Positions 8,427 to 17,294 of a DNA stretch of 64,000 nt are shown piece after piece; positions within the stretch are counted from its first letter, which is position 1, and each line of letters starts with the position of its first letter. The notes under the pieces are model-generated. The model worked only from the letters and a program-made list of their open reading frames with translations. It made no database searches and was not told the DNA's origin. Origin of the DNA: CAZOWM01 sp964583615 (lineage in GTDB: Bacteria; Spirochaetota; B62-G9; DRHN01); the NCBI GenBank assembly GCA_964583615.1, contig CAZOWM010000013.1, positions 8,919 to 72,918 on the forward strand. The letters run 5' to 3'. Made by a program: the position numbers and the translations under genes.

Positions 8427-9404
8427 TCATGTGACCGACTGTATCCGTTTTTCCCGCTCTTCAAGCAGTGCATCGATCTTTTTTATCTCCTCCTCATCCA
8501 GCTCCCAGTCTACCGCACCGGCGGTCTCTTCTATTTGTGACGGCCTTCGCGCACCCACGATTGCTGCGGTTACCTCCGGCCTTCGCAGGACCCATGCGAT
8601 CGAGAGCTGTGCGAGAGTTTTCTTCCTTTTTTCTGCAATCGGACGCAGCCGGTCGACGAACTCGAAATTGATGCTCAGCTGAGGCTCCTGAAAGTATGGC
8701 TGACGCAGCCGGTGATCTCTTTTATCGAGTGCTGCCACGCGTTCCTTTGTGAATTTCCCTGTGAGAAGCCCGCGCTGCATCGGGCTGTAGGGGATGACCC
8801 CTATTTCGTTTTTCCCGCAATAGGGCAAAATCTCATCCTCGACGTCACGGATGATCATGCTGTACGGAGGCTGAAGCGATGCAACACGGTGGATTCGGCC
8901 CAGCCGTTCCATCTGCTCAACGCTGCAGTTGCTCACCGCTATGTAGCGGACCTTGCCTTCCTGAACCAGCTCAGCCATGGCGGTCCACGCTTCTTCGATA
9001 TCCTCGTCCGGCCGCGGCCAGTGAATCTGGTAGAGATCGATCACCTCGATGTCGAGCCTCCGGAGGCTCGCCTCCACCTCTCTGCGAACGCTCTCGCGTT
9101 TTAAAACTCCGCTCACTTTTCCATGCTCATCCCATACGAGCCCCAGCTTGGTCGCAATGACCGGTTTTTTCTCAACGCCTTTGAGCGCTTCACGAACAAC
9201 TTCCTCCGCCCTCCCGAGGCCGTACACGGGCGCAGTGTCGATCCAGTTGATTCCCAGCTCGAGCGCCCTTCGAATCATCGCAATCGACTCCCCGTCATCC
9301 TGAGGGCCCCATCCGCCAAACCATTCTGCCCCGCCTATGGGAAACGTCCCGATTCCAACTTTTGTGAGCTCGAGCGCGGTCCATCCGAGCTTTTTTGTTT
9401 TCAT
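8427..9404 (-). CDS. Aldo/keto reductase
   Basis: This 325-residue protein fits the aldo/keto reductase family: WIDTAPVYGLGRAEEVV carries the catalytic Asp and Tyr, VIATKLG the catalytic Lys, and DLYQIHWPRPD the catalytic His region. The C-terminal ITAAIVGARRPSQI-like stretch (VTAAIVGARRPSQIEE) binds the NADPH phosphate. It reduces aldehydes or ketones, possibly of sugars. I placed the start at ATG 9404 after AAGGTG rather than at the extended 9446. It sits 214 bp downstream of a xylulokinase-like gene, but nothing ties the two functions directly. Confidence 0.9.
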   Translation of the reverse strand: MKTKKLGWTALELTKVGIGTFPIGGAEWFGGWGPQDDGESIAMIRRALELGINWIDTAPVYGLGRAEEVVREALKGVEKKPVIATKLGLVWDEHGKVSGVLKRESVRREVEASLRRLDIEVIDLYQIHWPRPDEDIEEAWTAMAELVQEGKVRYIAVSNCSVEQMERLGRIHRVASLQPPYSMIIRDVEDEILPYCGKNEIGVIPYSPMQRGLLTGKFTKERVAALDKRDHRLRQPYFQEPQLSINFEFVDRLRPIAEKRKKTLAQLSIAWVLRRPEVTAAIVGARRPSQIEETAGAVDWELDEEEIKKIDALLEEREKRIQSVT

Positions 9405-9618
9405 GGTTCTCACCTTTCTGTCAGGAGTTAGTAGAAATATAAACATATCTTAATATAATCATCTTCAGCACTTTGCCCTCATGGTTTCCACTGGATTTTT
9501 TGAATATGTATTCTTTATAAGACAAAAAAACGTACATGTGCGGCGAATAAAATAAAAAGTAAGATTGTAACCGGTATTTCGCTCCTTTTATATCCTCAAC
9601 GTACTGTTAAAATTTCTC

Positions 9619-11166
9619 CTATTCCTGAAGACCCCTCATAAACCGGTCGAGCTTTTTGTGCACAGGTTTCAGGGCCACATAGGCCTCCTTGAATATTTCG
9701 TAAATCTTTGCGTACAATTCGGTTTTATCCTTGTCGGGATTTTCAACGCTCATCGACCTGACCATCGATTCTGCGCCGAGAATGCTCTCTTTTACTCCAA
9801 CACCGACGAATCCCGCGATTGCCGCGCCAAGGGAAGTAGCTTCCTCTTTGTAGTACATTTCCACGATCGGTTTTCCCCAGACATCCGCCATCAGCTTTCT
9901 CAGAAACCTGTTCCCCGCTCCCCCGCCGATCAGGCGGACTTCTTTTACCTTTTCTCCGTTTTCCTCAAGTACATCGAGAATGAGCTTGAGGTGATAGACA
10001 GTCCCTTCGAGGACCGAGCGGATAATCTGGTGCCTGCCCGCGACACGGGTAAGCCCGAGGAATGCTCCTTTTACCTCCGAGTCCCAGTATGGGCTCCGTT
10101 CTCCCATGAGATAGGGCAAAAAAAGCACCCCGCTGGACCCCGGGCCCGCTTCTTCCGCCTCAAGCGAGAGGACCCTGTACGAAGAAATGCCGATCCGGTC
10201 TCCCAAAAGCGCTTCCGCTCCTCCGATCCATCCGTTCAGCCACTCAAAGGACCCTCCTGCTGACTGCATCGTTCCGACCCCCATATACAGGTTTTCATCG
10301 AGGTGGCTGAGGATAAATGTTCTGCGCTCACCGTCATAGAGCGGAGTGTCAGTGGTGACTGACGTCCATGAGGATGTTCCGTATATGTTGTAGCAGTCCC
10401 CCGGTTTTGATGCACCCGCCCCCACCGTGGCGCACGGCCCGTCACCGCCTCCGATTACCACGGGAATCCCTTCCGGAAGGCCGAGCTCCTCGGCGGCCGC
10501 TTTTTTGAGTTTCCCCGCGATACAGGTTGAGGGGATTGGTTTCGGCAGTTTGTCCATATCGATATTCAGGTGCGAGACGATATGCTCGCTCCACTGTTTC
10601 TTCTGCAGATCGAAGAGATTCGTTCCCGAGGCGTCGGAGTAATCGGTGACGTATTCTCCGGTCAGAAGGAATGCGATATAATCTTTCGGCTGAAGAAACT
10701 TGTGTGTCTTTTTATACACCTCCGGATAATTACTTCGAAGCCACAGAATTTTTGCGGCGAGGTAATTTGCAATAAACACCGTGCCGGTCACCCTGTACGC
10801 CATGTCGTCGCCTATCTCCTTTGAGAGAAAGTCTCTCTCCTGAAATGCCCTCTGATCGCTCCAGATAATTGCATTGTACAACGGGTCACCGTCTTCTGAA
10901 ACAGGAGAGCAGCACATCATGTGGCCGCTGAAGCTGATCGCAACGATCTGTTTCTTCGCCTCCGGCACCTTGCTCAGGAGATCTACTGTCGATTCCTTCA
11001 CGGCTTTCCACCAGTCTCGCTGGTTCTGCTCGGCCCACCCCGGACGGGGATAAACTGTTTCGTATCCCATGAAACTGCTTGCACGCATCTTCCCATCAGA
11101 ATCGAACAATGTCGCCTTGTTCCCCGATGTCCCAAGATCGTGGGCAATGACCAATTCCTTTTTCAT
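9619..11166 (-). CDS. Xylulokinase-like FGGY kinase
   Basis: A 515-residue FGGY kinase with IAHDLGTSGNKATLFD at the N-terminus, YPRPGWAEQNQRDWW (a stretch common to xylulokinases), the substrate-site ISFSGHMMCCSP and the C-terminal LIGGGAGNRFLRKLMADV ATPase motif. It phosphorylates a ketose, most likely D-xylulose or a near relative. The start follows GAGGAGTGAAAA. It lies 25 bp behind the thymidine-kinase-like gene on the same strand and may be cotranscribed with it. It is only a distant paralogue of the kinase at 369-1793. Confidence 0.9.
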   Translation of the reverse strand: MKKELVIAHDLGTSGNKATLFDSDGKMRASSFMGYETVYPRPGWAEQNQRDWWKAVKESTVDLLSKVPEAKKQIVAISFSGHMMCCSPVSEDGDPLYNAIIWSDQRAFQERDFLSKEIGDDMAYRVTGTVFIANYLAAKILWLRSNYPEVYKKTHKFLQPKDYIAFLLTGEYVTDYSDASGTNLFDLQKKQWSEHIVSHLNIDMDKLPKPIPSTCIAGKLKKAAAEELGLPEGIPVVIGGGDGPCATVGAGASKPGDCYNIYGTSSWTSVTTDTPLYDGERRTFILSHLDENLYMGVGTMQSAGGSFEWLNGWIGGAEALLGDRIGISSYRVLSLEAEEAGPGSSGVLFLPYLMGERSPYWDSEVKGAFLGLTRVAGRHQIIRSVLEGTVYHLKLILDVLEENGEKVKEVRLIGGGAGNRFLRKLMADVWGKPIVEMYYKEEATSLGAAIAGFVGVGVKESILGAESMVRSMSVENPDKDKTELYAKIYEIFKEAYVALKPVHKKLDRFMRGLQE

Positions 11167-11191
11167 TTTTCACTCCTCATTTATAACGGTT

Positions 11192-12367
11192 TCAAATCTG
11201 AAACCGCCTGTTTTCAACGAGACGTTCATTGATATATTCCATGTCAGCGCCGATCTGCGCAGCAACATATTTCATCTGATCGAGACTCAGCGCGTTCTCC
11301 TCGACAAAGAGATAAAGAAGCGCTTTCTCGGCAATGCAATCGACTCTGAGGGCTCGCATCATGATAGGCTGCGTTTCTTCTTTGTTCATGTAACTTTCTT
11401 CAAAATGCTTGTATATTTCCGACTTTTTTGTTTCGGCCCGGATTCTCTTCAGCTCACTGATCAGAGGCGTGAGGTTTCCGCTGTAGGCAAGCTCTCCGAG
11501 GGGCTTCAAAATGAGGAACGTATATTCCTTTCCCGGCAGGTAGTGATGACTGTCGCATCGAGTGGAATAATTCGGAACCCTCGGGTCTTTGTACAGTCTG
11601 TCGCCCCCCACGATGATGAGCGGATCAAAAAACAGGGCGGGGCATTCATCGCCATCCACGACATAGTAACGGTAGGTGTAGTAAGAGTCCAGAATACAGT
11701 CAGGGTGCTCACAGTATGCGGTCAACGGGAACACATCGGTTGCAATTTCCATGAGGAGCCGGGATGTCCGGTTGAATATGTCTTTTCGGAAATTGAGAAT
11801 CAGCATCGGAAAAATGAAGTTCATGTGTAAATGACGGGAGTAATGCTGTATTACATAGGCGATGCGCTCATCAAAGAAATTTGCCTCGTCGATGATCCAC
11901 GTACCCACATCTTTCCTCAGCTCGAGTATCTCTTCGAGCTCGAAGGAGTTGGAAATTCTCGCAGTATTTTCACCCATACGCTCATAGCCGCCGCGAAAAG
12001 GAAGCGCATCCTCCGGGCAGTTCTCGAACCGCTTGCTGTCGATTTTCGACCTGATGTAAAACACGTTTCGCCGATCTGCTGCTCCATCCGTGGTCCTTTC
12101 CCGAACAACCGCGGATTTGTTCAGCGCCACCTGTGAATCCCTGAATATACGGGCGGAAAATTCCGTTTTTCCTGACCCCATGGGACCGATGATGAGGATT
12201 CTTCTGTTCTGCTTCCGAAAGTCATAGTGATTTATGGAATGGTGGATACGCAGATCAGGGAACCCCAGGCTCTTCAAAAAATACTTTGTCTGCAGTTCAT
12301 TTTCAACGAGTGCCAACGCTTTTTCCTCGCACCTCTCCGAAAGATTATGCGACTCATTATAGAACAC
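11192..12367 (-). CDS. Thymidine-kinase-like P-loop protein with extra C-terminal domain
   Basis: This 391-residue protein has the layout of type II thymidine kinases: Walker A GPMGSGKTEF near residue 61, WIIDEANFF near residue 158 (the family's DEaqFF), FPLTAYCEHPDC near residue 216 (zinc and lasso start), and IIVGGDRLYKD near residue 250 (family iGg...Y). Bacterial thymidine kinases are about 190-220 residues, whereas this has a 50-residue N-terminal lead and about 110 extra C-terminal residues. It may salvage thymidine or a related nucleoside, or have changed substrate. The start is GTG with GGAGA directly adjacent, which is unusual. I infer a divergent member rather than a confirmed Tdk. 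Confidence 0.65.
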   Translation of the reverse strand: MFYNESHNLSERCEEKALALVENELQTKYFLKSLGFPDLRIHHSINHYDFRKQNRRILIIGPMGSGKTEFSARIFRDSQVALNKSAVVRERTTDGAADRRNVFYIRSKIDSKRFENCPEDALPFRGGYERMGENTARISNSFELEEILELRKDVGTWIIDEANFFDERIAYVIQHYSRHLHMNFIFPMLILNFRKDIFNRTSRLLMEIATDVFPLTAYCEHPDCILDSYYTYRYYVVDGDECPALFFDPLIIVGGDRLYKDPRVPNYSTRCDSHHYLPGKEYTFLILKPLGELAYSGNLTPLISELKRIRAETKKSEIYKHFEESYMNKEETQPIMMRALRVDCIAEKALLYLFVEENALSLDQMKYVAAQIGADMEYINERLVENRRFQI

Positions 12368-12433
12368 TCTCCATAATATATCCAGCGTTCGTTGTTTTCC
12401 TTCTCATCGAAAAATTACCGGGATATTTCCATG

Positions 12434-12455
12434 AAGTGCGCAAACACGTGCACTT
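12434..12455. repeat. Inverted repeat upstream of the OsmC gene
   Basis: AAGTGC (12434-12439) and GCACTT (12450-12455) form perfect six-base arms around ten bases. The right arm overlaps the -35 element of the OsmC promoter, so this may be an operator. Confidence 0.35.
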
Positions 12456-12483
12456 GAGCTTTACTGATCGCCGGTTCTATAAT
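12454..12483 (+). promoter_or_regulatory. Putative promoter of the OsmC gene
   Basis: TTGAGC (12454-12459), an 18-base spacer and TATAAT (12478-12483) lie about 50 bp ahead of the OsmC start. Confidence 0.5.
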
Positions 12484-12533
12484 ACTATATAGACACGGGA
12501 GAACACGAATTATCGGAGAATGGGAGGTTGAAT

Positions 12534-12947
12534 ATGGAACTGGTTAAAACAGAATGGAAAAGGGAAATGGCGTTTGATTCAGAGGTACACGGTCATCATG
12601 TGGTCATAGATTCTGAACCGGAGTTCGGGGGAAAAAATCGGGGCCCAGGGCCCAAAGCCCTGGTTCTCACGTCGCTCAGCGGTTGTACCGGAATGGATGT
12701 TCTTTCCATTCTGAACAAGATGCGGGTGAGCCCTGACCAGTTCAGAGTAATCGCGCGTGCTGAGCAAAGCGAAGATCACCCGAAAGTGTACACCTCCATT
12801 CATCTCATCTATGAGTTCAAAGGAAAGGATCTCCCAATGGACAAACTGCGGAAGGCGGTTGATCTGTCGCAGGAGCGGTACTGCGGGGTGAGCGCGATGC
12901 TGAGAAAAGCATGCACCCTCACTTTCGAAATAAAAATTCTTGAGTAA
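12534..12947 (+). CDS. OsmC family protein
   Basis: The 137-residue protein fits small OsmC/YhfA proteins: a beta-rich start, GPGPKALVLTSLSGCTGMDV near residue 40 with the first conserved Cys, and RYCGVSAMLRKAC with the second Cys near the C-terminus. Members reduce organic hydroperoxides or bind small electrophiles as cytoplasmic dimers. I start at ATG 12534, seven bases after GGGAGG. It is transcribed divergently from the thymidine-kinase-like gene and converges with the DUF4432 gene. Both cysteines are present, so peroxidase function is possible. Confidence 0.88.
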   Translation: MELVKTEWKREMAFDSEVHGHHVVIDSEPEFGGKNRGPGPKALVLTSLSGCTGMDVLSILNKMRVSPDQFRVIARAEQSEDHPKVYTSIHLIYEFKGKDLPMDKLRKAVDLSQERYCGVSAMLRKACTLTFEIKILE

Positions 12948-13051
12948 ATACTCGCGCTTTTCGAACACTGCCCAGGCAAGCCGCATCTGAAAGGGGGAAC
13001 CGCTTTTTTCATCCGCATACCAAATCGAGGCTTTTTCCGGGAGGTCCGGGG

Positions 13052-14149
13052 TCAACCCTGGGCTAATTTTTCCGCCTCACGCTCCACAGCATCGAGTTCT
13101 TCTTTTGACCCCAGCACCTGAAAATCGATCACCACCTCGTGTGTATGCTGCCCATCTATAAACGAGAGTTTACCAGACTCTCTGAGCACTCCTCTTCCGA
13201 GCGGCTGGGCAGTCCCAGGTTCGAGTCCGAGCACATAGAATCCCTTCCTCGGCATCTTCCATTCAGTAAATACGGGAAGCTGATTTTTATTGAACCTGAG
13301 AACAATTCCGAGGGCCGTACCGTTACCGATGTCTCTGTTCAGGAGCGCCATGAAGGTGTTGCCGTCCCTGTCCGTGTTGAGAGTATGAAAAAAGACCTTC
13401 TCGTTGTAACCTTGAACCGGATCGGGAAACCGCATGCATTCCTCAACACCCCTGTCCCGTGCCGCCTCCTCGTCTCTCGGCTCTGTGTGAAGCACTGGAC
13501 CGACAATACGGGCATTGGGGCCAAGGAGCGGGAAACCGAAATTAAAGTGGTAGAGCATCATGAGGGGCTGAGGTTCAAACCCCCGGTTTTCGATTATATC
13601 CATTATTCTGAAACTTCTCGAACCGAGGTGCGTCTCGATTGTCCGCGTCAGCGTGAGGTTCTCGAACATCGCCTTTGCTTCCCGCACCATACCCTTGAGA
13701 GAAATTACATATTCATCATTCTCCCAGTGCTGGTCGACACACACGTTTTCCGCTGCCGCATTTGCCACCCTTCCGTGCAGACCGTAGTGTTCTCCCCTGT
13801 CGGTGCTGGGTGCACCTGAGTTCGCGATTCCACAGGTTGTGAGAAGACCGGCAAAAAAACTTCTCAGCCACCCAAGACCGGGCTCCTCGTAGTATGAAGG
13901 AGAGGTGATTCCCGTTCCGGAGAAAAAGCTCAACGCGTTTCCTTGAAAAAACGCCTCAGGGATGTCCATTCCCCTTCCCGGCAAAACGGTAAACTGCAAA
14001 CCTCCTCCGGATCGCACGGATACACCACGAACCCCCTGCGCTTTTCCTTCTGCGTACTCGAAGAACCGTGCCCCTGCAATCTGAGCCGGATCACCGATCC
14101 ACTCCCGAAGTTCCTCTCTCGTCCACTGTTTTCCAAGATATTCGGCCAT
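13052..14149 (-). CDS. DUF4432 family aldose-1-epimerase-like protein
   Basis: The 365-residue protein has the galactose-mutarotase-like beta-sandwich signatures of DUF4432: LPGRGMDI near residue 58, GLLTTCGIANSG, HYGLHGRVAN with a candidate catalytic His, MMLYHFNFGFPLLG, and FTEWKMPRKGFYVLGLEPGT near the C-terminus. Relatives often sit in sugar-catabolism clusters and probably act on unusual sugars. The start follows AGGAGGACGTAAA. It is 61 bp downstream of the LamG/FN3 gene on the same strand, with no terminator between. Confidence 0.85.
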   Translation of the reverse strand: MAEYLGKQWTREELREWIGDPAQIAGARFFEYAEGKAQGVRGVSVRSGGGLQFTVLPGRGMDIPEAFFQGNALSFFSGTGITSPSYYEEPGLGWLRSFFAGLLTTCGIANSGAPSTDRGEHYGLHGRVANAAAENVCVDQHWENDEYVISLKGMVREAKAMFENLTLTRTIETHLGSRSFRIMDIIENRGFEPQPLMMLYHFNFGFPLLGPNARIVGPVLHTEPRDEEAARDRGVEECMRFPDPVQGYNEKVFFHTLNTDRDGNTFMALLNRDIGNGTALGIVLRFNKNQLPVFTEWKMPRKGFYVLGLEPGTAQPLGRGVLRESGKLSFIDGQHTHEVVIDFQVLGSKEELDAVEREAEKLAQG

Positions 14150-14210
14150 TTTACGTCCTCCTTTTTTTCACCGCAAGATTGGAAGCCCCGACGGGGACAA
14201 CGCCTCGTTC

Positions 14211-15806
14211 TTACCGGTCAGTGGAATACACACTCGAGGGCCTCACGATGAGCTCGTTACTGAACCCGCTTTCCTGATCTGCTTCATCAATGGCGGTAAT
14301 GCTGAAAAAGTACACTTCTTCGTTTTCGAGCCCCTCCACGACAAATGATTCAACCAGGCCAACGATAAACGGTGATTTTCCCGCCTTTGCGTGTTTCCCG
14401 AAGTAATTTTTCGAGCCATTTCCGTAATATATCTTGTAGTCCTTCAGATCGCTTTCCTTGTTTTTTACCCACACGAGACGAACCGCCCCATTCTGCGGCT
14501 GAGCCTCGAGCAGAATCGGCGCAAACGGCGGAGGATCAAGCTCGAGTGTTACCCGCAGCGAGAGAAGAGATGGTGTATACAGGCTTTTCGTTCCGTATAA
14601 AAGGGCCTTCCACTGAAAATACCTCCCTCCCGGAGGTTGCTCGACGATACGCTCTCCATTTCTCACCTGTATCCACCCCGGCAGGGTATAGGGGAGTCCG
14701 GCCGTGGAAACCGTGGATGAATCCGGCGAATCCATCCGCTGCTCATCATCAGCTTCAGAGGATGGATCAAAGTAGATTTCCGAAAACCGAAAGAACACGC
14801 GCACTGCGGTTCCGTTTTTCTCTGAAGCGTCCCATTGAATGTCCACGATTCTTGTCCCCTTGTGCCCGATGTCAATCACATCACTCTTTATCTCACCGTA
14901 ATCCCTGAAGTTCCCCAGGTAAAATCGAGGCCTTCCCTTCGAGATTCGCAGCTCATCGACATACCCATAGTAGCTCTTTCCTATCGCGATCGGTACCTTC
15001 AAATAAGGCGAGAAATACCCCCTCAGCCGCGTGCTCCCCTCCGTTCCATCAACCGTGATCCACCGGATATTGCTCTCCTCGCCGTCATTCAAAAGGGTAA
15101 GCATACCGTTTGAGGCGTCATATATGAGTGCATGATGGTGCCACTCCCTCAGCCGGATTTCCGTGTTTTCCGCGATCAATACGTCGTGGCGCTTTCCACT
15201 GCTGTCCTGAAAAAGATGCTCGAGAAGCCAGAAGAGCTTGCCTCCACGAAAAAATGCCTTTATCCCCGTATACCTTCCGTTCAGTTCGACGACAGGCGCA
15301 TGCCAGGAAAATACCTCGCTCCCGTCGTGAATCGAGGTGGGGCAGAGATAAAAATCGATTGTGAAGCTCTCGATCTCGCTTCGGGTCTGAAAGATGCTGC
15401 CCTCAAGGGGAATGATTTCAATGATGTTTTCATAGTGCAAAAACCCGGCGGACCGGTCTCCGAACTTCTTGATGTCCGGGGAAGGAAATATATCCACCTC
15501 CCCTTCACGGTAGAGTTCGGATTGAAAAAATATCCGGTCTCTCATACTCAGATCGAAATTGAGGAGCAGTTCCGTGTGCTCGTCCTTTCGCGGGCTGTTG
15601 TCCGCGAGCTGAACAGCATATTCCTGGAGAGGACCCCTTTTCTTTGTCGTGTCGGTGAACGAAAATATGCCATGCCACCCATCTCCTCCTCCCCATTGAA
15701 GCGATCGGAGCTCGGATTTTCCGATAAACTCGGTCTGCGCAGAAACCTCGACCGGAAGGACAGCCAGAAACAGAAAGAGAAGAATGATGCGCGTGTTTCT
15801 TTTCAT
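14211..15806 (-). CDS. Secreted LamG-like and fibronectin type III protein
   Basis: A 531-residue exported protein with signal peptide TRIILLFLFLAVLPVEVSAQ, cleaved probably after VSA. Residues 110-300 look like a concanavalin/LamG jelly roll (FTIDFYLCP near 150, LREWHHHALIYDASNGMLTL near 225, and VDELRISKGRPR, the usual LamG ending). Residues 430-525 resemble a fibronectin type III domain (RLVWVKNKESDLKDYKIYY and FFSITAIDEADQESGFSNE). It likely binds carbohydrate or polymer at the cell surface. Its start overlaps the HAMP-PAS gene stop by four bases, pointing to tight coupling with that membrane sensor. Confidence 0.8.
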   Translation of the reverse strand: MKRNTRIILLFLFLAVLPVEVSAQTEFIGKSELRSLQWGGGDGWHGIFSFTDTTKKRGPLQEYAVQLADNSPRKDEHTELLLNFDLSMRDRIFFQSELYREGEVDIFPSPDIKKFGDRSAGFLHYENIIEIIPLEGSIFQTRSEIESFTIDFYLCPTSIHDGSEVFSWHAPVVELNGRYTGIKAFFRGGKLFWLLEHLFQDSSGKRHDVLIAENTEIRLREWHHHALIYDASNGMLTLLNDGEESNIRWITVDGTEGSTRLRGYFSPYLKVPIAIGKSYYGYVDELRISKGRPRFYLGNFRDYGEIKSDVIDIGHKGTRIVDIQWDASEKNGTAVRVFFRFSEIYFDPSSEADDEQRMDSPDSSTVSTAGLPYTLPGWIQVRNGERIVEQPPGGRYFQWKALLYGTKSLYTPSLLSLRVTLELDPPPFAPILLEAQPQNGAVRLVWVKNKESDLKDYKIYYGNGSKNYFGKHAKAGKSPFIVGLVESFVVEGLENEEVYFFSITAIDEADQESGFSNELIVRPSSVYSTDR

Positions 15807-16567
15807 ATATTGAGCACCTTTTTAGAAACATAATCGAATATGATCATTGATTCCATGACCGAGAGCTCACTACTGATAATCGGAATAACCGTCAACTTTG
15901 CCTTGTATACAGCATCTCCGGATTTTATTTTCAGATCCGCCAAGATCTGATTTTTCGGCTTCTTTTTTATCTCTATGAGCGCATTATCGAGCTGTTCATT
16001 CTCCAGCACTTTATCAATCGGAAGTCCGACAACTGTTTTTGCCCCAATGTTGAGAAGCTTCCTGATCTGCCCATTCGCATATGAGACCTTGTTCTCGCCC
16101 GTGAGAATGATGACCCCTTTCTCTATGTTTTCAGACAGGGCGGTGATCTTTTGCTGCGATGTTCTCAGTCTTTCAACCTTTATTCTGTCGAACTCCTGCA
16201 CCTTCTCAACAAATTTGTTCAGCCATCTTCCCAGATTGCCGAATTCATCGGTCTCAGGAAATTGGATTTTGAGGTTGAAATTCGTGGTCCTTTCACTTGA
16301 CAGTCTTTCGATAATCCGCTTGTAGGCCGTAAATCCCCTTCTTCTCATAATGAAGAATATAAAAGAGCTCACAATGAAACCAGTTCCGAATAAAAATATT
16401 ACGATAAGCCTGAACACTCTCGTACCGAACACAATCGAAGCATCACCCCATTCATATCCAACCAGGAGAGGAGGACCGCCCACTACAATGGCAAATCCGC
16501 CGAAAAGAAAAAACAGAAAGGCAAACAGGCTGTATACACGCATAAAAAAGGTAAATGACAGCTTCAT
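15803..16567 (-). CDS. Membrane HAMP-PAS protein without an output domain
   Basis: The 254-residue protein has two transmembrane segments near residues 10-35 and 50-75, a HAMP-like linker (DEFGNLGRWLNKFVEKVQEF near 105), a short coiled coil and a PAS domain from about residue 140 (ITALSENIEKGVIILTGENK, then YANGQIRKLLNIGA). It ends after the PAS fold with no histidine kinase, cyclase or phosphatase domain. The start follows GGGGGAATGCC. It lies 13 bp behind trkA and overlaps the LamG gene. I infer a membrane sensor or accessory subunit that works through a partner, perhaps the Trk system; this is not proven. Confidence 0.75.
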   Translation of the reverse strand: MKLSFTFFMRVYSLFAFLFFLFGGFAIVVGGPPLLVGYEWGDASIVFGTRVFRLIVIFLFGTGFIVSSFIFFIMRRRGFTAYKRIIERLSSERTTNFNLKIQFPETDEFGNLGRWLNKFVEKVQEFDRIKVERLRTSQQKITALSENIEKGVIILTGENKVSYANGQIRKLLNIGAKTVVGLPIDKVLENEQLDNALIEIKKKPKNQILADLKIKSGDAVYKAKLTVIPIISSELSVMESMIIFDYVSKKVLNI

Positions 16568-16580
16568 GGCATTCCCCCGA

Positions 16581-17282
16581 CTATTCTTCTCTTTCTACAA
16601 ATTTTTCGACCTCTGTGATGGCTCTTTCACTTCCAACCATCACAAGCACGTCCCCTTCCTCGAACACATCGTCCGGGGAAGGAAAATCAACATACTTTTC
16701 AATATACACGTTTTGTCCGTCCTCCGTCACATGCGGAATCCTTTTTTTTATTCCCACGATATTGACGCCGAACCTGGACCTCAGATTCATCTCCCTGATC
16801 GTAATGCCGACGAAACTGTCGGCAACCACGACTTCCGCAATAGTGTGCTCCTCGGAGATATCGAGATGGTGAAGTATATGCGTTGAGCTCAATCTGCGCG
16901 CCAGCCTCATACCCATTTCGTCTTCAGGGGATATGATCTCATCCACCCCGATAAGAGAGAGTATCTGCCTGTGCGCCGGAGAGTTTGCACGGGCGATGAT
17001 TTTCGGGACTTCGAGTTTCTTCAAGAGCAGGGCAGTCAGGATACTCGCCTCCATGTCATCTCCTATCGCAATAATCGCGCAGTCAATTCTGCTGATGTCG
17101 ACTGCCCGAAGAGCCTCTTCCAGGGTGCTGTCAAGAACGGCAGCCTGTGTCACCTCGTTTTTAATCGTTTCGATACCCTGCTCGTTCTTGTCGACAACGA
17201 TGACCTCCATTCCTTCGGCCATAAGATTTTTCGCCACAGATATGCCGAACACACCAAGTCCGAACACCGCAAACTGTTTCAT
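16581..17282 (-). CDS. trkA: TrkA/KtrA potassium uptake regulatory subunit
   Basis: The 233-residue protein is one RCK unit: an N-terminal Rossmann domain with VFGLGVFGISVAKNL, an acidic residue in VIVVDKNEQG that binds the nucleotide ribose, and a TrkA-C domain from about residue 135. Single-RCK length matches KtrA rather than the double-length E. coli TrkA. It forms a cytoplasmic ring that gates the TrkH/KtrB channel according to ATP/ADP or NAD(H). It starts after GGAGGTGGAAG, 12 bp behind the trkH-like gene. Function is secure; whether Trk or Ktr is the better name is open. Confidence 0.92.
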   Translation of the reverse strand: MKQFAVFGLGVFGISVAKNLMAEGMEVIVVDKNEQGIETIKNEVTQAAVLDSTLEEALRAVDISRIDCAIIAIGDDMEASILTALLLKKLEVPKIIARANSPAHRQILSLIGVDEIISPEDEMGMRLARRLSSTHILHHLDISEEHTIAEVVVADSFVGITIREMNLRSRFGVNIVGIKKRIPHVTEDGQNVYIEKYVDFPSPDDVFEEGDVLVMVGSERAITEVEKFVEREE

Positions 17283-17294
17283 CTTCCACCTCCA

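Noticed and set aside
12579..13055. Minus-strand frame starting with TTG that overlaps the DUF4432 stop
   Set aside because: Apart from about 40 codons it is antisense to the OsmC gene, and the TTG overlap is probably chance.
13570..13592. GGTTCAAACCC resembling a tRNA T-loop
   Set aside because: It lies within the DUF4432 coding frame and no tRNA cloverleaf can be folded around it.
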